Below, one piece after another: positions 13,449-21,086 of a stretch of 22,413 nucleotides of DNA. The notes beneath the pieces were generated by a model that had not been told where the DNA came from, did not search any database, and worked only from the letters and a program-made list of their open reading frames with translations. The stretch lies in the IMG/VR virus record IMGVR_UViG_3300034117_000358, positions 1-22,413 of that record, one strand, 5' to 3'. Source of the stretch: a virus. The position numbers and the translations under genes are program-made. Numbering within the stretch: position 1 is the first letter of the stretch; the number at the start of each line of letters is the position of its first letter.

Positions 13449-16400
13449 TTAAGAATTAAGTTTAGATTCTAAATCCCTAACTTTTAAGGTTAATTCTTGA
13501 ACTGCTTTCCATAGAACAAATACTAATCCTTGCTTATCAATACCAGATGTCATCCATTTTTTATCTCCAGTTGGATTTTCCTCATCCTCATAATGCCAAT
13601 CAAAATCAACCCAATCTTCAAAGCCAGCAGCAACTACTTCTTCCGCAATTACACCGGTTTGAATAGGAGGATTTTCTAAATCCTTATCAGCTTTCCAATA
13701 GTAATTTACAATTGGAACACTTAATATTTTATCTAATAAATTATCAGGTTCCCAACTTGTGATATCATATTTATGCCTTATACACGAAGTATCTCTACCA
13801 ATAGTCCAGTTACTAAGTGATATTTCCAATCCTCTACGAGTTCCACCACCAGGACTATATAAACCAAATAAATAAACCGTAGGAAATGTTTCCCCACCCT
13901 GAGTTGTATATGTTAATTGTCCGGCTTTTCCATTACTTGCTTGCCAGTTAGTAAAACCAGTTCCCAATGTTATATTATTACCATTAGTATTAATGTGTCC
14001 AGCAGATGCTTCTATATTAATTGCATTTCCACCACTTGTACCTTTTATCTGAACAGTTGAGTTTGTACCATCTCCAGTTAATTCGTACCATCCCTTTGAT
14101 TTTAATATTGGGTATGCCGTTGATGTATTTTTTTCTGCTTTAAAATATTTGTTTGTACCAGATGCAATTTGTATTCCTGAACTTGTCAACTCAACTATTT
14201 CAGTAAGTTTATCCAATTGTATTCCTGGGAATGTTTGTGCAAAGAAAATATCAACATTACCACTAATAACAGTTCCCCATTGGATATGCCAAGGGTATGC
14301 ATAATATGTTACACCTGCTTCTAAAGTAAGTGTTTGATTACTTGTTGCTGTTCCTGTAACTGATGCACCAGAACCACCACTAAAAGTTGAAACATAAAAG
14401 TAACCTGCTGTTAGTGATGTGATTTTGGTGCCAGCGGGATCATCTGTAGAGAATATATCAAATCCAAACTCTCCATTAATTTCACCAGACCAAGGTGTAT
14501 TTGGAGTGACTCCTACGTTATTAGCAGAAAAATCAATATCACCATCTGAAAATGTACCAACAAATCCATTTAAATTAATTGCTGTACCATTACCAGCCGT
14601 AAGTGTGTAAGTTTTAGTGTAACCATTACTCAAATATGTACTGGAATTAGCCGAACTAATTGAAGGTAAGGCATCATTTATTGTAGCTACAGTAAAAGTG
14701 ACAGGACTTCCTCCAACTTCTGATAAAGAACCTTTTTTTAATATTAAATCAGGATTGCCACTTGCGGTTGTTTTTATGTAAATACTATTATTAGCTGCAT
14801 CTAAAAATAAAGTATTTAAATTATTTTTAATTAAACCAGAATCAATTATCCATCCATCAATACCTCCTAAATAACCACTATCAGCGGTAACTGAACCTGC
14901 AATAGTCAAATTAGTACCATCAAAAAATAATCTATTACCTAATGAAAATTTATTAGTAGTATCTACATAGAATGGTGTATTTAAATTATTATAAGTACCA
15001 GTTCCTATGTATATTTTACGATTAGATGTTTGAGCATCCAATACTATTTGAGGATATACATCTGAGCCTACTGCAAATTTGTTAGAAAAATAACCTTGAA
15101 CACCAGCAACCACAGGTGCATATACAAAATTAGATGATATAAACGTGCCAGTAAATGCACCATCTGCTAATTGTTGAGTTTTAGCCACTGCATTAATAAA
15201 TGCTGCACTAGCGGTTAAATTAGCTATATTTGCTGCTGACGTAAGAGCAATTGCTGCTGAACTTGATGCTGAATTATTTGCGTATGCTTGCGTTGATGCA
15301 TTACCACTACCTCCAGCTACTATATTCAAATCACCAGATAATTCCAAACCAGTTCCGGTCCATCTAAGATAGTTAGTACCTGCTGCGTTTTTTAAAGAAA
15401 ATCTTGGTTTGTATGTAGTTGGCCCAGTTCCATCATTATAGATACCCAACCATATACCAACTTGGTCATATCCAATTGTACCATATTGACCTATTGCCAT
15501 ATAAGGGTCTTCTCTACCACCAGCCAATACAATGTTTGCAAATGCACTACCACTATTGTTACCAACGTTAATTGTGTTTTTTACAAATGATTCTTCAAAT
15601 ATTGCAATCTTAGCTGCCACAAAGAATTCTTCTTCTCCTAAAAATTGCCACCAAGCATTATCACCACCAGCAGTTGGTGCATGATAATTAACTAAAGTAC
15701 CTTGCTTATTATAAGTTGTAGGTCCACTTCCACTTATTGCTGCGTAATAAGTTACCGGAGATGTTCCATAGATAACGGCATCTCTTCTTGTATTTTTAGT
15801 CTCAACTGAACCACTATAATCAGTTGCATTGTTCCACTCACCTCTCATTACAATACCAGGTCCAGTTGACCCTTCTATTTGTATTGATAATGATTGTGTT
15901 TTATATAGGGTTTGTCTACCTTCACATTCAATTTGATATACAATTTCAGCAATACTATTTGTTTGTGGGTCTGCCCAATTTGTTATTGGTGGCATTTCAG
16001 CAGGTACTCCAGTTACATAGCTTCCCACTAACCAACTATTTGGTAAAGTTAGCCAAGATGATTTAGTATATATAGAAACCCTACATTGATTTGGGTATCC
16101 AGTTTTACCATATGCATCTACTGCAGTTATAGGACTCCATCCGGCCGGCTGATTTGTTAATTCTTGATTACCTCTATATACTCTAACTAATGTACCCGTT
16201 CCAGATGTTCTAAATTCTCCAGATACTCTATAAACTGCTGATGAATTTTCATTTGTTAATTTAACATCATATGGAGCTGGTGGTTCAAATTGTACAGAAA
16301 TAGATTGTGTTACAAATTGAACTTGTCTTCCACCATATACTCTATCATTTTCAAAATCTACCTTATATACAATTGTACCCGATGAACTAACAGCTGGTGC

Positions 16401-19400
16401 GTACCAACCAATTATATCTCCAATTGAAGCTGGACTTCCAGCTGGGAATTTATTAGCTGCTGTTGTAATCCAAGACGATGTTGTAAATATTGATGCAGAT
16501 GAATATCCTAATATACCAATAACATTATCTTGGAAATCATAATCATCAGGATATGTTGGTGCCGGATACGATGTTACGTTTGTTAATTGTTGTGTTCCTT
16601 TAAATGTGGTTATCTTCATTCCAGTTGCTTTGAATGAACTTGTCCACAAATTAGCTGTCATAGCACAATTATCATTTGATGATACTATTTTATAAGCATC
16701 TGCTCCAGCCTTTATACCAGATATTGTTAATTGTCCTTCTGCTCTAATATCAGATTGTTGTAATGAAGTATATACAGGAGCTTTACCATCCGTAAGTTTA
16801 ACTTTCCAAGTTTTATTTTCTCCAGGCCCAGCTGCATCAGCCCCATCAATTGGTCCAAATGTATATGATGGTGGTGTACCTTCTAATGGTTGAGGTCCAT
16901 CATAAAAAGTTTCACTACCATCCAATTCAACATAATATAAATAAGCGTTTGGACCTGCTGTTACTCCAGCTGAATACGAACCTGTTGTATTAAATGCACT
17001 TACTATTAAATCAATACCACTTTCAGGTGTAGTTTTTCTACCATCTCTATTATAGTTTACAGTATATGAAGATGCTTTAAAATCTACTTTACGAGCTTTT
17101 GCAGCATCTATGTTTTTTGTAAATGTTTGAGTTCTAGTATAAATTGATGAAGTATATGAATGCCCAGCTCCTAATGCAAATGGATATACTTGAATTGTAT
17201 AAAGTGCACTTGCCGAAACGTATGGATGGTCAAATCTATTATAATTTATAGTTGCTGTACTTAATGATGAAGATGATAATGAACCTGTTCTGATATTCCA
17301 TATAGAACCTCCTCTAGTTTCAATTGAGTTTATTCTCCAAGTACCAGGAGCTATTGAACGTGTTGTGAATGTAAGAAAATCATCTCCTTCTTTAACTTGT
17401 ATTGTTGTATTTGCTGGAGAATATCCAACTGGAGTTACATAACCAACTTCATCAGCTGCTAATGTTACTACCGATGGAGTCATTAATATTTGTATAGGTG
17501 GTGCTCCTTCTAATACTTTTGTATAATTTACAATCACACTAGCAGTATAGATAGATGATGTATAATATGGATGTATTATAAGTGGATATTCAACACTACC
17601 ACTTAATTGTGTAAAATTAGATGATGCACTTACTATTAACGATGCCGTATATGGTACTCCAAATGATGAAGTAAATTGTATATTACCTGATTTAATATTT
17701 TTTTCTATTATTGAACCAGTTGCTATATAGAATGTACCATGTGTACTTAAATTATTTAAAGTATATGCGCTTGAACTAAATGCAAGATATCTAGAACCTT
17801 GTTTTAATTTAATATCGGTAATTGAAGGTCTAAAATCATTTATAACACCTCTTGAATTAGCTCCCAATGTTACGGCGATTGGATTTACTTCAAATACAAT
17901 ACTCTCATCTCCTTGCTTACCTTCGGGTACAATTGTAAATGTTTTATCTAAACTAACCGATGCAGATGTCCAAGGTTCAGTATATGTAAATGTTAGTGTT
18001 AAATTTTTAGTTTGATTTAAAGGACTTCTTACATAATTTAAACCAGATGGAGCTTGTGATGGGATTATATTTTTATTATCATCAGTTGCAACAACAGTTA
18101 GTGTTGGGTGTAAACTTTGAGTATGATAATACATCCAATATTCAGGAACCCAATCTTTATTAATTGACATTGATGGATAAATCTGAAACGAAGATGTTAC
18201 TGCTTCTAATGTACTTGTAGTTCCTCTTTTTGCAAAAGAAGCGGTAGCAAATCCAAATGAAGGTCTAAATTCAATTTCCGTTCTAGGATTTATTGTAAAT
18301 GAATCAGCATTATAAGTTACAGTACCACTATCCAATCCATCTTGCAAATCTTCCAATATAATTGATGCTAACACAGAAGATGATACAGCGTAAGCTGGAC
18401 CAGATGCTGCAGATGATGATGGCATTAAGTAAACTATTCTTCTGAAATCAATTGAATCTCTATTGAATACTGCATTATAATCTATTTGGCTAGTACCTAA
18501 TGAACCTGTTGATAATCCCACAATCATATTACTTGCAGTAACATAAGATAAGTTTACAAACTTTTCATTTCCTTCTTTAGAGCGAGAAATAATATGAAGT
18601 TGAATATTTGAAAAGTTTTTATAAGATTGTTTACTTAATAAAATATCATTAATACCATCAATTCTTACCGCTTGAATTTCCAAAGATGATGTACTACTAT
18701 TTCTAATTTGAGTTCCTCTATAAGGTCTAATAATATGATTCACACCACCAAATCCATCTAATATTTTATATATGTTAATGGTATCGGTAAATCCCTCACA
18801 CTCTCCTGTCAATTTTACTAATTGAACATTTATATCACTTCTAGAACCTGTGAAATCCTGAACTCTCATAAAAACATTACTAGTTCCAATTCCTTGTAAT
18901 AATCCAGGATATTGGCCGCTTCCTGAATACAATGGGTCTGGCCCAGCGTAAACTGATGCGGTATATTGAGATGAAGATAATGCGTTTCCAAAGAAATCAA
19001 AAGATTGAGACGTATAATGTACCGAACCTGTTAATAAAGTTTTTTGTTCTTCTATTGTTATAATCGTAGGTGGTACTGGATTTGAACCAGAATCAAACTG
19101 AAATCCTGTACTTGATGCTACTAATCTTAATTGCTTTCGTATTGTTTGTAAGTTACCACCATCAAAAGTTTTGGTTTCTTCAACCAATACAGGTATATAA
19201 TTATTATTTATATCATAAAATTCAAAACGATATATAAACGTTTCTGCAGGTAAATTTCTTGGTACTGATTGTATAAATGTAATTTCATCAGGAGAGAATG
19301 CCGTTTCTTGCGATGCCTTTAAACTAACATCAGCTATGTACCAATCAGTTCCCCTCACATCAAAATATAATTTAGCATTATCAATTTTTTCTGCTTTTAT

Positions 19401-20822
19401 ATTTTCACTAATATTTTGTTTTTGAAGTAAAGCGTTTTGAGTTTTTAATGTTAATATACTTTGCTTTACTTGTAGAGTAATTGGTGAACCATTTATTGTT
19501 GTTTGTCTAGAACCACTTAGGTATGCTTCAATATAATTACTAGCATTTCCAACTGCTTCTTTTTTAACATTAAAATTTAAACTATATTCAATACCCTCAT
19601 TTATATTAAAAGATTTTGATGTAAAGAATTTTTCAACACCAATAGTACTATTTAATTTAACTGAATTGTATAAAAATGTTTGATTAAATGTGGTTACTAA
19701 ATTATTTGAAGATGTTATCCAATATCCAAATGGATACTGTGATTTAAAATTTAAATTATCAAATAAACCATAGTTTTCTTGATTTTTTGTAGTAGATTCC
19801 AAATCAACTAAAAGTTCATTTGATTCTAATTGTATTTCTTGAACAAATTGGAAATCAGATAAATCTGCAGTTGATTTTCTAAATATTTTAACTCTAGCAC
19901 AATCACCAACAAACGTAGTTAAATCTGCTAATGTTATTTTTGCAAAAGAACCAGTTAGTGCCGTTTTTAAATTATCAACCCCCTCCGTATAATTAAATGT
20001 TGCAGTAAATGCTTCATTTGTAAAATTTTCAATTTGTGCAGCTGAACCCAATGCCGTATTAGTATATGGTGGTTGTACTATTATTTCTCTTGAATTAATT
20101 ACTTCTGTAACTAATGGTGAATATTCTATACCAGGAATATCCAAATATGTTCCTACAACAGATGCTGTCCAAAACGTGTTTCCAACGGTTGTTAGTAAAT
20201 ATTCTGTGGCTTGTGTGAAATTTTTTAGTTGCTGTCCTACGTTTGGAGTTAATGCCTGCCCATTTACAATTCCAGTTTGAATTTTTGAAGTAACTACATT
20301 TGAAAATATTGGTTTAACTATTTCAGTAATACTAACTTGAGGTCTTACATAAAATCTTACGTTATCTTCATTTGATAATAATCTATTAACTTTAAATTCT
20401 CTTTCCCATTTAAGATTATAAATACCAGCCCATTCATCAGGAATTGGTTGAGTGATACCATCCGCATCTATATAAGTTTTCAGTTCACCCAATACAGTAA
20501 TTTTTGCATTACCAATTGGAGTATCCTCATATATGTAAACTGCGACTAATTTTGATAATCCTTCATAATATTCAGGAACACCACTACCAGGTTCAAAATA
20601 AATTGGATTACCATCAACATCTAAAATTTCTATTTTAATTTCAGTACTCTCCTTTAAATGCTGGGAGCCTTCAACTAAAAACCCATTTTTACCTCCTGTA
20701 AATGTTTCTTTAAATTCAGTTATTCTAAAATAATCAGAATTTGGATTTGTATCTGTTACAAATGTTTGAAAATAAGTTAAATTTTGCGTTAAATTATCCG
20801 CATATTTTTTGATTCTTGCCAT
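13449..20822 (-). CDS. Giant fibre/tail adsorption protein with C-terminal S74 intramolecular chaperone
   Basis: At 2457 residues this fills a third of the window. The N-terminal part (1-170, beginning MARIKKYADNLTQNLTYFQ) resembles anchoring domains of large T4-like tail proteins. The middle is Ser/Thr/Tyr/Gly-rich beta structure with two pairs of internal repeats (977-1243 and 1377-1655) that look Ig-like. Residues 1655-1800 contain GEWNNATDYSGSV and WWQF, a module I associate with distal phage fibres. The end (about 2340-2457) is a peptidase S74 chaperone-of-endosialidase domain: S-C-I-R-H-K with nucleophile Ser2346 and Lys2351, GVIAEEV, and a terminal coiled coil (AVQELTLKVRDLE). In the family, this domain trimerises the fibre and then cuts itself off just before the Ser. 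Its length and domain order suggest a long receptor-binding fibre. AGGA six bases before the ATG is a plausible ribosome-binding site. Confidence 0.88.
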   Translation of the reverse strand: MARIKKYADNLTQNLTYFQTFVTDTNPNSDYFRITEFKETFTGGKNGFLVEGSQHLKESTEIKIEILDVDGNPIYFEPGSGVPEYYEGLSKLVAVYIYEDTPIGNAKITVLGELKTYIDADGITQPIPDEWAGIYNLKWEREFKVNRLLSNEDNVRFYVRPQVSITEIVKPIFSNVVTSKIQTGIVNGQALTPNVGQQLKNFTQATEYLLTTVGNTFWTASVVGTYLDIPGIEYSPLVTEVINSREIIVQPPYTNTALGSAAQIENFTNEAFTATFNYTEGVDNLKTALTGSFAKITLADLTTFVGDCARVKIFRKSTADLSDFQFVQEIQLESNELLVDLESTTKNQENYGLFDNLNFKSQYPFGYWITSSNNLVTTFNQTFLYNSVKLNSTIGVEKFFTSKSFNINEGIEYSLNFNVKKEAVGNASNYIEAYLSGSRQTTINGSPITLQVKQSILTLKTQNALLQKQNISENIKAEKIDNAKLYFDVRGTDWYIADVSLKASQETAFSPDEITFIQSVPRNLPAETFIYRFEFYDINNNYIPVLVEETKTFDGGNLQTIRKQLRLVASSTGFQFDSGSNPVPPTIITIEEQKTLLTGSVHYTSQSFDFFGNALSSSQYTASVYAGPDPLYSGSGQYPGLLQGIGTSNVFMRVQDFTGSRSDINVQLVKLTGECEGFTDTINIYKILDGFGGVNHIIRPYRGTQIRNSSTSSLEIQAVRIDGINDILLSKQSYKNFSNIQLHIISRSKEGNEKFVNLSYVTASNMIVGLSTGSLGTSQIDYNAVFNRDSIDFRRIVYLMPSSSAASGPAYAVSSSVLASIILEDLQDGLDSGTVTYNADSFTINPRTEIEFRPSFGFATASFAKRGTTSTLEAVTSSFQIYPSMSINKDWVPEYWMYYHTQSLHPTLTVVATDDNKNIIPSQAPSGLNYVRSPLNQTKNLTLTFTYTEPWTSASVSLDKTFTIVPEGKQGDESIVFEVNPIAVTLGANSRGVINDFRPSITDIKLKQGSRYLAFSSSAYTLNNLSTHGTFYIATGSIIEKNIKSGNIQFTSSFGVPYTASLIVSASSNFTQLSGSVEYPLIIHPYYTSSIYTASVIVNYTKVLEGAPPIQILMTPSVVTLAADEVGYVTPVGYSPANTTIQVKEGDDFLTFTTRSIAPGTWRINSIETRGGSIWNIRTGSLSSSSLSTATINYNRFDHPYVSASALYTIQVYPFALGAGHSYTSSIYTRTQTFTKNIDAAKARKVDFKASSYTVNYNRDGRKTTPESGIDLIVSAFNTTGSYSAGVTAGPNAYLYYVELDGSETFYDGPQPLEGTPPSYTFGPIDGADAAGPGENKTWKVKLTDGKAPVYTSLQQSDIRAEGQLTISGIKAGADAYKIVSSNDNCAMTANLWTSSFKATGMKITTFKGTQQLTNVTSYPAPTYPDDYDFQDNVIGILGYSSASIFTTSSWITTAANKFPAGSPASIGDIIGWYAPAVSSSGTIVYKVDFENDRVYGGRQVQFVTQSISVQFEPPAPYDVKLTNENSSAVYRVSGEFRTSGTGTLVRVYRGNQELTNQPAGWSPITAVDAYGKTGYPNQCRVSIYTKSSWLTLPNSWLVGSYVTGVPAEMPPITNWADPQTNSIAEIVYQIECEGRQTLYKTQSLSIQIEGSTGPGIVMRGEWNNATDYSGSVETKNTRRDAVIYGTSPVTYYAAISGSGPTTYNKQGTLVNYHAPTAGGDNAWWQFLGEEEFFVAAKIAIFEESFVKNTINVGNNSGSAFANIVLAGGREDPYMAIGQYGTIGYDQVGIWLGIYNDGTGPTTYKPRFSLKNAAGTNYLRWTGTGLELSGDLNIVAGGSGNASTQAYANNSASSSAAIALTSAANIANLTASAAFINAVAKTQQLADGAFTGTFISSNFVYAPVVAGVQGYFSNKFAVGSDVYPQIVLDAQTSNRKIYIGTGTYNNLNTPFYVDTTNKFSLGNRLFFDGTNLTIAGSVTADSGYLGGIDGWIIDSGLIKNNLNTLFLDAANNSIYIKTTASGNPDLILKKGSLSEVGGSPVTFTVATINDALPSISSANSSTYLSNGYTKTYTLTAGNGTAINLNGFVGTFSDGDIDFSANNVGVTPNTPWSGEINGEFGFDIFSTDDPAGTKITSLTAGYFYVSTFSGGSGASVTGTATSNQTLTLEAGVTYYAYPWHIQWGTVISGNVDIFFAQTFPGIQLDKLTEIVELTSSGIQIASGTNKYFKAEKNTSTAYPILKSKGWYELTGDGTNSTVQIKGTSGGNAINIEASAGHINTNGNNITLGTGFTNWQASNGKAGQLTYTTQGGETFPTVYLFGLYSPGGGTRRGLEISLSNWTIGRDTSCIRHKYDITSWEPDNLLDKILSVPIVNYYWKADKDLENPPIQTGVIAEEVVAAGFEDWVDFDWHYEDEENPTGDKKWMTSGIDKQGLVFVLWKAVQELTLKVRDLESKLNS
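15868..16694 (-). repeat. Tandem protein repeat in the fibre (two units of about 140 residues)
   Basis: Unit 1 (residues about 1377-1517) and unit 2 (about 1518-1653) follow the same order: a leading strand with SSN/NEN, a segment TFKGTQQLTN versus VYRGNQELTN, SIFTTSSWIT versus SIYTKSSWLT, then Pro-rich loops, a strand IVYKVDFE versus IVYQIECE, and VTQSISVQFE versus KTQSLSIQIE. The units probably are Ig-like beta domains duplicated within the fibre. The boundary positions are approximate. Confidence 0.6.
17095..17894 (-). repeat. Tandem protein repeat in the fibre (two units of about 135 residues)
   Basis: Unit 1 (residues about 977-1111) and unit 2 (about 1112-1243) share the pattern NPIAVTLGAN/TPSVVTLAAD, ITDIKLKQG/NTTIQVKEG followed by a hydrophobic strand, a HGTFYI/GGSIWNI segment with ATGSI/RTGSL, SGNIQFTS/TATINYNR, and a closing TSSIYTAS/TSSIYTRT strand. 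The similarity is clear by eye but diverged, suggesting an old duplication of Ig-like domains. Boundaries are approximate. Confidence 0.5.
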
Positions 20823-20843
20823 GTATGTTCCTATTAATTACTA

Positions 20844-20867
20844 ATAAATATTATGTTTAATATTTAT
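20844..20867. repeat. Perfect inverted repeat in the divergent intergenic region (candidate operator)
   Basis: ATAAATATTA, a 4-base spacer TGTT, and TAATATTTAT form a perfect 10-bp inverted repeat. It lies 21 bases upstream of the fibre start (minus strand) and about 45 bases upstream of the ribbon-helix-helix gene (plus strand). The position between divergent genes fits an operator for a dimeric regulator. The arms are all A and T, so chance is a real alternative. Confidence 0.4.
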
Positions 20868-20875
20868 AATTATTA

Positions 20876-20907
20876 AAATCTAAAGAATAATAAAGAAATC
20901 TAAAGAA
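20876..20907 (+). repeat. Direct repeat upstream of the ribbon-helix-helix gene (candidate operator)
   Basis: AAATCTAAAGAA occurs at 20876-20887 and again at 20896-20907, a 20-base period (about two helical turns), ending five bases before the ATG at 20913. Tandem sites one or two turns apart are typical of ribbon-helix-helix repressors, so autoregulation of the gene that follows is a reasonable inference. A-rich sequence makes this suggestive only. Confidence 0.4.
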
Positions 20908-20912
20908 ACGTT

Positions 20913-21086
20913 ATGAAGAAGTACGCAATGATACAAATAGATGCTGAAATACATCAGGCATTAAAGGAATTTTGTAAAGAGAAAGGATATAAGATAAATG
21001 GGTTAGTAGAAACCCTTATAAAAGAAAAGGTGCAGTCTTTAAACAAGACCACACCTAAAAATGTATTACCAGTTACTAGAAATTAA
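20913..21086 (+). CDS. Small ribbon-helix-helix (Arc/MetJ-type) DNA-binding protein
   Basis: This is the only plus-strand gene I support. The 57-residue product is MKKYAMIQIDAEIHQALKEF (1-20), then CKEKGYKINGLVETLIKEKV (21-40), and a polar tail. It has the classic fold order: one beta strand (about 3-9) that would pair with its twin in a dimer and enter the DNA groove, helix A (about 11-24) and helix B (about 28-42). Proteins of this type are usually small repressors. The gene converges with the gp46-like gene, overlapping its end by 11 bases (21076-21086), and diverges from the fibre gene. No strong Shine-Dalgarno is seen; AAAGAAA precedes the ATG. It could control the fibre gene, itself, or, through convergent transcription, gp46. 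The fold call is good; the target is inferred. Confidence 0.75.
   Translation: MKKYAMIQIDAEIHQALKEFCKEKGYKINGLVETLIKEKVQSLNKTTPKNVLPVTRN

Noticed and set aside
13451-13498. Inverted repeat AAGAATTAA...TTAATTCTT near the fibre stop as a terminator
   Set aside because: The loop is about 30 bases, most of it is coding, and on the transcribed strand it is followed by A's and not by U's.
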